This document shows positions 43,274 through 52,503 of a DNA stretch of 64,000 bases, in pieces. A model generated the notes under the pieces. The model worked only from the letters and a program-made list of their open reading frames with translations, made no database searches and was not told the DNA's origin. A program made the translations under genes and the position numbers. Numbering within the stretch: position 1 is the stretch's first letter; each line of letters starts with the position of its first letter. The stretch is from JBJXHN01 sp046233135. GTDB lineage: Bacteria > Pseudomonadota > Alphaproteobacteria > Rhodospirillales > Rhodospirillaceae. Location of the stretch: positions 558,001-622,000 of the forward strand of contig JBJXHN010000002.1 in assembly GCA_046233135.1 (NCBI GenBank), in the 5' to 3' direction.

Positions 43274-44191
43274 ATGACCTTTTTCCGCGCGCGCCGTGCC
43301 GCGATGGCCTGTGCCATTGTCGCGCCGCTGTTCGCCGCCTCCGCCGTTTACGCCCAGGACTCTTCGGCCACGGATGGGCCGGAAGACCCGGTGGTGGCCG
43401 TGGTCAACGGCACCGAGATCCTGATGTCCGACGTGCAGGCCCGCTTTGAAGAGCTGAAGGCCACCCAGCCCCAGCTGGGGGCGATGCCGATGACCATGGT
43501 CTACGACTATCTGCTGGACGCGGTGATCGACAACGCGCTGGTCACCATCGCCGGCCGCAAGGACGGTCTGGCCGATGATCCGGAGGTCAAGGAACGCATG
43601 GCGCGGGTGCAGGACCGGATCATCGCCGGCACCTACATGGAGCGGGTGATTTCCGACAAGGTGTCGGAAGAGGACGTGACCAAGGCCTACGAAGCCCGCA
43701 AGGCCGACTTCACCCCGGAACAGGAAATCCACGCCCGCCATATCCTGGTGGAAACCGAAGAGGCCGCCAAGGACGCCCTGGCGAAGCTGAAGGACGGCGC
43801 GGACTTCGCCGAACTGGCCAAGGAAGTGTCCACCGGTCCCTCCGGCTCGCGCGGCGGGGATCTGGGCTGGTTCACCAAGGACCGCATGGTCCCCGAATTC
43901 GCCGAAGCCGCCTTCGCCATGAAGCCGGGCAGCGTGTCCGAGGCTCCGGTGAAGACCGAATTCGGCTGGCATGTGATCAAGGTGGAAGAGACCCGCGAAA
44001 CCACCTTCCCGCCCCTGGAAGAGATGCAGGAAGAGCTGTCCCAGGAGCTGTCCGCTGCCGCGGTTCAGGAAACCCTGGCGGCCCTGAAGGATGCGGCGAC
44101 CATCGAAAAGTTCACCCCTGACGGCCAGCCCCTGCCCGAAGAGCCGGAAGAGGACGCCACCCCAGACGAGCCGGCCACGCCGGCGAAGTAA
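43274..44191 (+). CDS. Parvulin-type peptidyl-prolyl isomerase (PpiC/SurA-like)
   Basis: 305 residues. The Sec signal peptide (CAIVAPLFAASAVYAQD) exports it to the periplasm. The N-terminal SurA-like helical segment (VNGTEILMSDVQARFEEL) precedes a rotamase domain with IHARHILVETEEAAKDAL, GGDLGWFTKDRMVPEF and FGWHVIKVEE, all parvulin hallmarks. An acidic Pro/Glu tail ends the protein. It assists folding of exported and outer-membrane proteins. It is followed by a strong terminator. Confidence 0.92.
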   Translation: MTFFRARRAAMACAIVAPLFAASAVYAQDSSATDGPEDPVVAVVNGTEILMSDVQARFEELKATQPQLGAMPMTMVYDYLLDAVIDNALVTIAGRKDGLADDPEVKERMARVQDRIIAGTYMERVISDKVSEEDVTKAYEARKADFTPEQEIHARHILVETEEAAKDALAKLKDGADFAELAKEVSTGPSGSRGGDLGWFTKDRMVPEFAEAAFAMKPGSVSEAPVKTEFGWHVIKVEETRETTFPPLEEMQEELSQELSAAAVQETLAALKDAATIEKFTPDGQPLPEEPEEDATPDEPATPAK

Positions 44192-44237
44192 AGGCCAGGC
44201 TGGCGCAGTCAAGCCAGCCTGGAAATAAATTGTCCGG

Positions 44238-44275
44238 TCCGGCCGGCTCCGGGTGGAGCCGGCCGGATTTTTGTC
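44238..44275 (+). terminator. Terminator of the parvulin gene
   Basis: A 13-bp stem (TCCGGCCGGCTCC / GGAGCCGGCCGGA), GGGT loop, then TTTTTGTCT. A weaker 8-bp hairpin (AGGCTGGC/GCCAGCCT) precedes it. Confidence 0.92.
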
Positions 44276-44351
44276 TCTATAATCCAGCCTCCGTTCCCAT
44301 CGCCGGCCGACCGGTCCGGCGTCCCAGCATCCATCAGAACGAGCCCCGACC

Positions 44352-45590
44352 ATGGCCTTGACCGTGTCTCCCCTCGCGCCCGCTTCCTTTCCCGACCTGC
44401 CGGCGATTGCCGGCGTGCACCTGGCCGTCTGCGAAACCGGTTTGCGCTACAAGAACCGGCCGGACCTGCTGGTCGCCCGCTTTGACGAGGGCACCACGGC
44501 GGCGGGGGTGTTCACCCGCTCCCTGACCCGGTCCGCGGCGGTGGACTGGTGCCGCAAGGCGCTGGCCGGCGGCCAGGGGCAGGCGCGCGGTCTGGTGGTC
44601 AACGCCGGCAATGCCAATGCCTTCACCGGACAGCGCGGGCTCGACTCCGTGCGGCGGACGGCGGACAGCGCGGCCGGGGCCTTCGGCTGTTCCAGCGAGA
44701 TGGTGTTCCTGGCCTCCACCGGCACCATCGGCGAGCCGCTGAACGACGCCAGGATCACCGCCGTCATGGAGCGCATGGCGGCTGAAGCGGGGCAGGCCAC
44801 CTGGGCCGATGCCGCCCGGGCGATTGCCACCACCGACACCTATCCCAAGGGCGCGACCCGCACCGCCACCATCGACGGCGTCACGGTCACCCTGTGCGGG
44901 ATCGCCAAGGGGTCGGGCATGATTGCGCCGGATATGGCGACCATGCTGTCCTATGTGGCCACCGATGCGGCGATTGCCGCGCCGGTGCTTCAGGCCCTGC
45001 TGACCAAGGGCGTGGACCAGAGCTTCAACGCCATCACCGTGGACGGGGACACCTCCACCTCCGACAGCCTGATGCTGTTTGCCACCGGCAAGGCGGGCCA
45101 TGCGGCGATCACCGATGCGGCTGATCCCCGGCTGCGCGGGTTCCGCAAGGCGCTGTTCGCCCTGCTGCTGGACCTCGCCCACCAGGTGGTCAAGGACGGC
45201 GAGGGCGCGACCAAGTTTGTCGAGATCCGCGTGACCGGCGCCAAGTCCGCCGGTGCGGCGCGGCGGATCGGGCTGTCGATCGCCAATTCCCCGTTGGTCA
45301 AGACGGCGATTGCCGGCGAGGACGCCAACTGGGGCCGGATCGTCATGGCCGTCGGCAAGTCCGGCGAGGCGGCGGACCGCGATACGCTGGCGGTCAGCAT
45401 CGGCGGCCATGTGGTGGCCGAAAAGGGCGAGGCCGTCGCGGGCTACGACGAAGCCCCGGTGGCGGCCCACATGAAGGGCCAGAACCTGCTGATCGAGGTG
45501 GATATCGGCCTCGGTCGCGGCAAGGCGACGGTGTGGACCTGTGACCTGACCCACCAGTACATCGCCATCAACGCCGATTACCGGACCTGA
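44352..45590 (+). CDS. argJ: Bifunctional glutamate N-acetyltransferase/amino-acid acetyltransferase
   Basis: 412 residues. ArgJ recycles acetyl from N-acetylornithine to glutamate in arginine synthesis and often also uses acetyl-CoA. The self-cleavage site is visible in KGSGMIAPDMATMLSY, where the Thr after MA becomes the nucleophile of the beta chain. The family consensus Asn before MATM is Asp here. Further signatures are NAGNANAFTG and GEDANWGRIVMAVGKSG. mutT follows 16 bases later, as in many alphaproteobacteria. Confidence 0.95.
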   Translation: MALTVSPLAPASFPDLPAIAGVHLAVCETGLRYKNRPDLLVARFDEGTTAAGVFTRSLTRSAAVDWCRKALAGGQGQARGLVVNAGNANAFTGQRGLDSVRRTADSAAGAFGCSSEMVFLASTGTIGEPLNDARITAVMERMAAEAGQATWADAARAIATTDTYPKGATRTATIDGVTVTLCGIAKGSGMIAPDMATMLSYVATDAAIAAPVLQALLTKGVDQSFNAITVDGDTSTSDSLMLFATGKAGHAAITDAADPRLRGFRKALFALLLDLAHQVVKDGEGATKFVEIRVTGAKSAGAARRIGLSIANSPLVKTAIAGEDANWGRIVMAVGKSGEAADRDTLAVSIGGHVVAEKGEAVAGYDEAPVAAHMKGQNLLIEVDIGLGRGKATVWTCDLTHQYIAINADYRT

Positions 45591-45606
45591 GGCCCGGGGG
45601 CGCCTG

Positions 45607-46089
45607 ATGACCATGACACCCTCGTCCGCCTCCGGACCGCAGTCCCTGGACGGCTGCCTGGGGGCGGACATTGCGCCGCCGCCGGTGGGATTGCCGCTGC
45701 TGCTGGTGGTGGCGGTGGCCTTGATCGACGTGGACGGCAGGGTGCTGCTGGCCCAGCGCCCGCCGGGCAAGTCTCTGGCCGGCCTGTGGGAGTTTCCCGG
45801 CGGCAAGGTGGACCAGGGCGAAACCCCCGAAGCCGCCCTGATCCGCGAGCTGGACGAGGAACTGGGCATCGACGTGCGCACCAGCTGTCTGGCGCCGCTG
45901 GCCTTCGCCTCTCACAGCTATGAGTCGTTTCACCTGCTGATGCCGCTGTACGCCTGCCGGCGCTGGCTGGGACGGGTGACGCCGCGCGAGAACCAGACCC
46001 TGGCCTGGGCACGGCCGCAGGCCTTGCGCGATTACCCCATGCCGGCCGCGGACCTGCCCCTGATTCCGGTGCTGCAGGACCTGCTTTAA
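45607..46089 (+). CDS. mutT: MutT-type Nudix hydrolase (8-oxo-dGTPase)
   Basis: 160 residues with a complete Nudix box (GKVDQGE-x7-RELDEELGI, matching Gx5Ex7REUxEExGU). The LLAQRPPGKSLAGLWEFPGG lead-in is typical of MutT, which removes 8-oxo-dGTP from the nucleotide pool. A ~25-residue N-terminal extension precedes the fold. It is in an operon with argJ. Confidence 0.92.
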   Translation: MTMTPSSASGPQSLDGCLGADIAPPPVGLPLLLVVAVALIDVDGRVLLAQRPPGKSLAGLWEFPGGKVDQGETPEAALIRELDEELGIDVRTSCLAPLAFASHSYESFHLLMPLYACRRWLGRVTPRENQTLAWARPQALRDYPMPAADLPLIPVLQDLL

Positions 46090-46122
46090 CCGGCGTGCCT
46101 TCGGGGGGGGCGGGGAGGCCGC

Positions 46123-46145
46123 CCGGCCGGTCTGGGACCGGCCGG
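46123..46145. terminator. Hairpin between mutT and micropeptide copy 2
   Basis: A perfect 10-bp stem (CCGGCCGGTC / GACCGGCCGG) with a TGG loop, between converging units. There is no T-run, so termination strength is uncertain. Confidence 0.55.
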
Positions 46146-46217
46146 AGGGAGCGGCGCGCACGGACCGGAGTTGGGCACCGTCGCCAACCGGGCAACCCCG
46201 GTCCGCCGGCGCCGCGT

Positions 46218-46310
46218 CTAACCTCCGGCCGGCCCGATCCCGTCGTTCCGTGGCGATGCACGCAACGGTGTAGGATTCACCGGACATCGGGTATAGTCTC
46301 GGACAGCCAT
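46218..46310 (-). CDS. 30-residue conserved micropeptide, copy 2
   Basis: ATG at 46310, with AGAGGAA about ten bases upstream; stop TAG at 46218-46220. It opens MAVRDYT and shares PTPxRA, an R-x-DG motif and an AG end with copy 1 at 34359-34451. Downstream on this strand lies only the convergent mutT gene, so here the peptide is not a leader for another gene. Unknown family. Confidence 0.55.
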   Translation of the reverse strand: MAVRDYTRCPVNPTPLRASPRNDGIGPAGG

Positions 46311-46459
46311 CAGCCTTGGTTCCTCTCAGGTGGAAGGTTGGTGGTAGGGACGGGTCGGTGTTGCTAGCGCCGGCTCGTCCCGCTTCTGCCCGCTCCAACG
46401 AAGCGGACGCGAGGGAGAGTATATCGCGTCACGGGGATTTTCGCCACCAGGAAGAGAGC
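46311..46459 (-). ncRNA. Structured two-hairpin leader with promoter block, copy 2
   Basis: Minus strand: block GCTCTCTTCCTGG-TG, -10-like TATACT (46423-46418), first hairpin CCGCUUC/GGAGCGG, 14-bp main hairpin (46368-46381 with 46347-46360, 7-base loop), then the micropeptide. Relative to copy 1, the sixth stem pair changes from A-U to G-C and the seventh from U-A to G-U, so pairing is kept. Confidence 0.6.
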
Positions 46460-46485
46460 GAATTTACCACCCTCCGCAAAAGGCG

Positions 46486-48588
46486 TTAGCGGAAGAGAAT
46501 GGTGAGGTTCTCGCGGACTGTTTGGGTGTGTGGATGGTTGGCTCCGAAGGTTCGTTCGAAGATTCCCAGGGCCTTGGTTAAGGTCATCTGCGCTTCAAAG
46601 CTTTCTCCGAGATCTAGGAGCAGCATTCCGAGGTTGTTGAGGATAGTAGCGACCTCTGGATGGTTCTCTCCGTAGACGGATTTGTCTACACTAAGCGCCC
46701 TCTCGAATGCTTTCCGCGCACCGTTCAGGTCGCCTAAATGCTGGAGCACGCTGCCGAGATTGTTTGCGACAGTGGCGATCTGTGGATGATTTGATCTGAG
46801 TGTGGCTTCACAGATGGCTAGTGCCCGCTCGTAGTAAAACCGCGCAGCGGACAGGTCTCCAAGCTCCTGGTGCAGATGACCGAGGTTGTTAGTGCTTATG
46901 GCTGCTTGTGGGTGATATGTTCCGAAGACTTTTTCGATGATGGCTAACGCTCGCTTGAACGCTGTCCGTGCACTGGTTAGATCTCTGAGTTCCATGAGCA
47001 CAAGGCCAAGATTGTTGACGTGGATGGCGGTGGTGGAGTTGTCCATTCCGTCGATAACGTCGTCAATAGCTAAGGCTCGCTCAAAGGCTCGCCGCGCGGC
47101 GGGTAAGTCTCCGAGCCTCCTGAGCACAAGGCCAAGATTGTTAACTGCGGTTGCCACCCTTGGGTGCTCCGGCCCCAGGACCGCTTCCCAGACGGCCAAT
47201 GTCCGTTCGTAGGTTTTTTTTGCGCCCCCGTAGTCGGCGATCATGTCCAGGTGATAGCCGAGGGCATTCAACAGCGCCCCGGCCCGCTCGCCTCCCTCCG
47301 TTGCGGCCAGCTCCGCCACATGGCGCAGATGCGCCTGCCAAGCCAGCAACGGGCCGGGTAAATCCTCTTCGTTTTGTTCATAAGCAGCCTCCAGCACCGC
47401 ATCAGCCACCGCATCCCAAACCGCAGCCGCATCTTCCGCCCGCTGGCGGGCGTAGGCGGCGATCAGGCGGTGGAGGATCGGGGCGCCCTGCGGGTCCACC
47501 TCCACCAGCCCCAGATCCCGCAGGCGGGTGGTGGCGTCCACCAGACGGGCCTGGGCATCCTCGTCCTCACCCTGCCCCATGACCTGGGCCAGCAGCCACA
47601 GCGGCACCGGCTCCCCGGGGGCGAGGAAGGCGGCGTGGGTCAGCGCCGACAGCGCCGTGGTGTCGACGATATCCGTCGGTTCCAGCCGCTCCACCGATGC
47701 AGCGAAGGTGCGGGCCACATGGGGATCGTGGTCGGTGGGCGTTTCGCCTTTGGTCAGGGACAGATGGACCAGCGGATCGCGGCGGCGCAGGTCTTCCAGG
47801 TAGCGCGCCGGGTCGCCCCGATGGTCGTTGGGGTATTTCTTCAGGAAGCTGCCGGCGAGATGCAGGGCCAGGGGGAAATCCCCCAGCTCCGCTGCGATCT
47901 TGTCGAGGATCTTCTGTCCCGCCAGATCCGGCCGGTGTCTGCCCAGCAAGTCGAGGCTTTTGTCCCGGGGCAGGGTGGACAGGGCCAGCATGACCGCCTC
48001 GTCCCAGGTGCCGTGCCGGCTGGTGACGATGACGCGGCTGGCCCCGATCCTGGGCCGCCAGTCCTTGAGCAGGGCCGGGTCTTCGCAGTTATCGAAGACC
48101 AGCAGGCAGGGCCTGGGGCCGTGCCAGTGGCTTTTGACCAGCGCCACCTGATCGGCGACGGCGAGGGTGGAGAAACGTTTGTCGAGTCCCATGGCCAGGC
48201 CGCAGTCGGCGATTTCGGCGGGGATGGCGTTCGGGTCGGCGAAGGAGATCCAGAACACGCCGCCCGGGAAGAAGGGGCCGTAGCGCAAGGCGGCTTCGGC
48301 GGCGAGCTGGGTTTTGCCGATACCGCCGGACCCGGTGATGACGGCGTGCTGATGGATGACGGCGGCGGCGCCCGCGTTCAGTGCCCGGGCGAGGGTTTTG
48401 AAACTCTCTTCCCGGCCGACGAAATTCGGGTTCGGACCATGGAGGATGCGGGAGCAGGGGGCCAGCTTATCGGGCCTTGGTTCCGGCACGATGTCCGTGG
48501 GCAGGGTGACCGGCGTCGCGGTCCCATCGGGGCCGGCGATGGCGCTTTGGTGTCCGTGTCCGGTTTGGGATGTCCTGTCGTCGTCCAT
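46486..48588 (-). CDS. STAND NTPase with C-terminal tetratricopeptide repeats
   Basis: 700 residues. Residues 55-60 (NFVGRE) open an NB-ARC/NACHT-like module. The P-loop is GSGGIGKT (86-93), Walker B lies in LLVFDNCED, and VIVTSRHGTW is the sensor region. A winged-helix region follows to about 400. The C-terminal ~270 residues are kinesin-light-chain-like TPRs (ALxxYER..LAI...LGPEHPxVAT..NNLGxxL), at least six units. The 54-residue N-terminus holds no recognised effector domain. Such proteins are signalling switches; related STAND proteins act in antiphage defence and regulation. GC content drops in the TPR part. Confidence 0.88.
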   Translation of the reverse strand: MDDDRTSQTGHGHQSAIAGPDGTATPVTLPTDIVPEPRPDKLAPCSRILHGPNPNFVGREESFKTLARALNAGAAAVIHQHAVITGSGGIGKTQLAAEAALRYGPFFPGGVFWISFADPNAIPAEIADCGLAMGLDKRFSTLAVADQVALVKSHWHGPRPCLLVFDNCEDPALLKDWRPRIGASRVIVTSRHGTWDEAVMLALSTLPRDKSLDLLGRHRPDLAGQKILDKIAAELGDFPLALHLAGSFLKKYPNDHRGDPARYLEDLRRRDPLVHLSLTKGETPTDHDPHVARTFAASVERLEPTDIVDTTALSALTHAAFLAPGEPVPLWLLAQVMGQGEDEDAQARLVDATTRLRDLGLVEVDPQGAPILHRLIAAYARQRAEDAAAVWDAVADAVLEAAYEQNEEDLPGPLLAWQAHLRHVAELAATEGGERAGALLNALGYHLDMIADYGGAKKTYERTLAVWEAVLGPEHPRVATAVNNLGLVLRRLGDLPAARRAFERALAIDDVIDGMDNSTTAIHVNNLGLVLMELRDLTSARTAFKRALAIIEKVFGTYHPQAAISTNNLGHLHQELGDLSAARFYYERALAICEATLRSNHPQIATVANNLGSVLQHLGDLNGARKAFERALSVDKSVYGENHPEVATILNNLGMLLLDLGESFEAQMTLTKALGIFERTFGANHPHTQTVRENLTILFR

Positions 48589-48740
48589 GCCGCGCTCATG
48601 CCGTTTTTCTCCACTTTAGGTGGCATCCCGTATCAGCAAAAGTCATTTCCGCCGGCCCCCCCCCCCCCGCCCTTGTTTGCTTGGTTCCCGTTTCCAGTGA
48701 ACTGCCGGAGGGGCTTGCTTCGCCGGACCTCCCGTGCGTC

Positions 48741-50588
48741 CTACCACCGCAACGCATAGCGCAAGGACACCGTGGTTCCGGCCCGGTCGGCGTTTTCGGT
48801 GCCCCAGGCCTGGTCCGCAATCGTCGCCGTGCGCTCGTTCAGCAGGTTTTCCACGGCAAAGGTCATCGTCCCGGTGCCCACGGTCGTCGATCCCGACAGA
48901 TCCACCAGGGTGAAGGCCTCCACCGGGTTGCCGTCGTCCTGGGTGGGGGCGTGGGGGTGGTAGGGCAGGGACTGGCGCAGGTGCAGGCGGGTGGTCCAGC
49001 CGTCCACGGGCTCGGCTTCGGCATAGGCGGTCAGGCGGGGCGGGGTCACGCGGGTGGCGGCAAGGTCTTCGTCGTAGGTGCCGTCGTTGTCCACATCCAG
49101 CCGCCCCATCATCCACAGGGCGGAACCGCCGATGCGCAGGCTGTCGCCCAGGCTCTGGTCCAGGCTGCCCTGGACGCCGGTGACATAGGCGGGCTGGTCG
49201 CCCTCCGGGCCGGGGCCGCTGCCGAAAAAGCCGGTGACCGAGGCCACCGTGTCGCCATAGCGGGCCTGCAGGCCGCCTTCATAGCTGTCCATCGGGCCGG
49301 TGGCCGTGTCGGCGGACAGGTGGTTGGCTTGCAGCAGGCTGCTGTCGGCGAGGATGCTTTCCCACGCACCGTCGGGCACGCCCCGGTTGGCGCGGCCCAG
49401 CAGGGTCAGGTGGTCGTCCAGATCCAGCGAGGCTTGCAGCGACAGGGCCGGGCGGCCATAGCGCGGGCTGCCCCCGTGCAGCGACAGGCTGCCCCGCCCG
49501 GCGATCTCGTCCAGGCCGATCCAGGTGTCGTCGCGGCCGAAACCGGCATGGGCGCCCCCCCAGCCCCCCAGGGGCAGGTCGAGCCCGGCATAGGGCGCCA
49601 GGGGCTGCTGAAGGGCGGCAGGCAGCAGGGGGGCGGCCCTGGCGTCCGGGGACGCCGCGCCCACGGTGGTGTCGTGCAGGAAGTCCAGCCCCCAGTGAAC
49701 GGTGGCCTGGGTGCCGGCCAGCGGCACCGGCGTGTCCAGCCCGCTGCGCAGGCCGATTTTCTGCGGCAGGGTCTGGCCACCGGCGCGCTCGGTCAGGCTG
49801 CTTTGAAAGGCGCCCATGTCCTCGATCCGCAGCACGGCCGAGGCGCTGCCCAGCGTCAGGGCGTCGTGGCGATAGCCGGCCTGGACCGTGGAGCGCACCG
49901 CCTGGGGGGTGCGCTGGGCCAGCGGGTTCATGCGGGTGGTGCGCAGGCTGCTCAGCGGTGTCCGGCGATAGCCGGGAAGGGTGCCGTCGGCCATCCGCAG
50001 GTCGCTGTGCAGGTTGGCTTCCAGCCACACCGCCTGGGCGCCGCCATCCAGCGCGCGGTCGTAGCGGGCGATGACCGTCGGCGCCTGGGGGTCGGTCAGG
50101 TCGATGCGGTAGGGCAGGGCCGGCGCGGCAGCCTCTTCCGGCCCGGCCGCGGGCTCCTCCGCCGGGGCGGGAGGGACTGGCGCGGCCGCGATCGAAGACG
50201 CGGGTGCTGCCGTGAATGGCGGGGCGGGCGCTGCCTCGACCGTAACCGGGTCCAGCGGAGGGACCGGGGGCGGAGCCGGACCCGCCTCCGCCCTATGGCC
50301 CGGGGCGGGCTTTGCCGGACCGGGCGCCGCCGGAGCGGGCCGGGCCGGGATGCGCCGGGCGGCTGGGGGCTCTGGTGCTCGCATACCGCCCGGTGGGGCA
50401 GAGGCGGCCGGGACCTCTGCGGGCGCAGAGGGCGCCGGGGCGCTGTCGGCCGGCGGGGCCGGGGGCAGCGGGATATACGGCGGGTGAACGGTCCACAACA
50501 GGGCGCCGCCGGCGAGCAGCAGCGCGAGCAGAGCGTCCGAAGCCGCCGGTCGCCGGGTCCTGTGGCGAGCGGTCGTCCAAGGGGCCAT
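48741..50588 (-). CDS. TonB-receptor-like beta-barrel with Pro-rich stalk and no visible plug
   Basis: 615 residues. A short N-terminus with one hydrophobic helix (LLALLLAGGALLWTVHPPYI) is followed by ~130 Pro/Ala-rich residues. From about residue 165, amphipathic strands lead to the end ENLLNERTATIADQAWGTEN ... SLRYALRW. That final segment is the hallmark C-terminal strand of TonB-dependent receptors (NLFNxxY ... GR.. with terminal aromatic). The plug domain and an obvious TonB box are missing, and ~450 residues is short for a 22-strand barrel. It lies directly after tonB on the same strand, 191 bases downstream. It may be an outer-membrane partner of this TonB or a remodelled receptor. Confidence 0.6.
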   Translation of the reverse strand: MAPWTTARHRTRRPAASDALLALLLAGGALLWTVHPPYIPLPPAPPADSAPAPSAPAEVPAASAPPGGMRAPEPPAARRIPARPAPAAPGPAKPAPGHRAEAGPAPPPVPPLDPVTVEAAPAPPFTAAPASSIAAAPVPPAPAEEPAAGPEEAAAPALPYRIDLTDPQAPTVIARYDRALDGGAQAVWLEANLHSDLRMADGTLPGYRRTPLSSLRTTRMNPLAQRTPQAVRSTVQAGYRHDALTLGSASAVLRIEDMGAFQSSLTERAGGQTLPQKIGLRSGLDTPVPLAGTQATVHWGLDFLHDTTVGAASPDARAAPLLPAALQQPLAPYAGLDLPLGGWGGAHAGFGRDDTWIGLDEIAGRGSLSLHGGSPRYGRPALSLQASLDLDDHLTLLGRANRGVPDGAWESILADSSLLQANHLSADTATGPMDSYEGGLQARYGDTVASVTGFFGSGPGPEGDQPAYVTGVQGSLDQSLGDSLRIGGSALWMMGRLDVDNDGTYDEDLAATRVTPPRLTAYAEAEPVDGWTTRLHLRQSLPYHPHAPTQDDGNPVEAFTLVDLSGSTTVGTGTMTFAVENLLNERTATIADQAWGTENADRAGTTVSLRYALRW

Positions 50589-50779
50589 GCGGCGTGTCTC
50601 TCGGTAAAGAGGGTCAGATTTTTTGTAAAGCGAACCCTGTCTAAACCACTGTCATGCCGCACTGCAAGGGTGTTTTGACCCCCGTTTCGTCTTTCCGGAA
50701 AAAGCGTGAAACGGGAGTCTGCTTCATTCAGGATATCGATTGTATTGCGGTAATACTGTACGGGTTCGGGGTATTATTG

Positions 50780-51666
<887 letters not shown>

Positions 51667-51670
<4 letters not shown>

Positions 51671-52071
51671 TGCGAGACCTCGGTGGTCAGCAGGATCACG
51701 GTTTTCTCGCCGGCCTTGCGCAGGTCTTCCAGCAGGCCGATCACCTCCACGGCGTCGCCGTTGGCATCGGCCTTCAGGGTCAGTTCCACGCCGGGGTTTT
51801 CCTCGCGATAGGCGGCCAGCACGGCGGCCAGGCGCGCGCGGTCGATGGGCTGGCCGTCCAGGGCCAGGCGGCCGTCGGGCGCCATCAGCAGCAGGCCGTC
51901 CCCGGGGTGGGCTTCAGAGCCGGCCCGGCTTTCCGGCGGTTCGATGGTGAACAGGTCGGCCTGTTCCATGACCCCGGCGACCATGAAGAAGATCAGCAAC
52001 AGAAAGACGATGTTGATCAGTGGCAGCACGTTTTCGGAATCAGAGGGATGGGAGCGTCGACGCAACCGCAT
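51667..52071 (-). CDS. ExbD-like protein lacking the membrane aspartate
   Basis: 134 residues with one N-terminal membrane helix (VLPLINIVFLLLIFFMVAG) and a periplasmic ExbD fold. In ExbD/TolR the helix carries an essential Asp (PLIDVxF) for proton use; here that position is Asn (PLINIVF). It lies between a canonical ExbD and tonB in one operon, spaced four bases after exbD. It probably forms a mixed ExbD pair with it. Confidence 0.85.
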
Positions 52072-52074
52072 GGC

Positions 52075-52497
52075 TCAGGTCCCCCGGGGTTTGACGAGGG
52101 TGAAGTTGTCCAGGCCGGCGGCCTTGGCGGCGTCGATGACCGTCACCACCCGTTGCAGCGGCACGCCGGGGGCGGGGCGGATGACCACCCGCTGGGCGGG
52201 GTCCTGGGCGGCGGCCGCGGCCAGGCGCTGGCCCAGGCCGGTGTCGTCCACGGTGGCGCCGTTGACGGTCAGGGTGCCGTCGGCGGCCACCTCGATCCGC
52301 ACCGCCGTCTCGTCGGATTTCGGGACGGCGGTGGTGGTGCGGGTGGTGCCCAGATTGAACGCCTGCCAGTCGGCGAAGCTGGACGCCAGCATGAAGAACA
52401 CCAGCAGGATGAACACCACGTCGATCAGCGGGGTCAGGCTGATGGCGGCCCTGCCCGAGCGGGCGCGCCGTCCGCCGCTTGCCTCTCCGAATCGCAT
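52075..52497 (-). CDS. exbD: Biopolymer transport protein ExbD
   Basis: 140 residues, with the membrane helix LTPLIDVVFILLVFFMLASS including the proton-carrying Asp, and a periplasmic domain ending in DNFTLVKP. It forms the energy-harvesting motor with ExbB, driven by proton-motive force, to power TonB. It follows exbB after six bases. Confidence 0.94.
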   Translation of the reverse strand: MRFGEASGGRRARSGRAAISLTPLIDVVFILLVFFMLASSFADWQAFNLGTTRTTTAVPKSDETAVRIEVAADGTLTVNGATVDDTGLGQRLAAAAAQDPAQRVVIRPAPGVPLQRVVTVIDAAKAAGLDNFTLVKPRGT

Positions 52498-52503
52498 GGC
52501 CGC

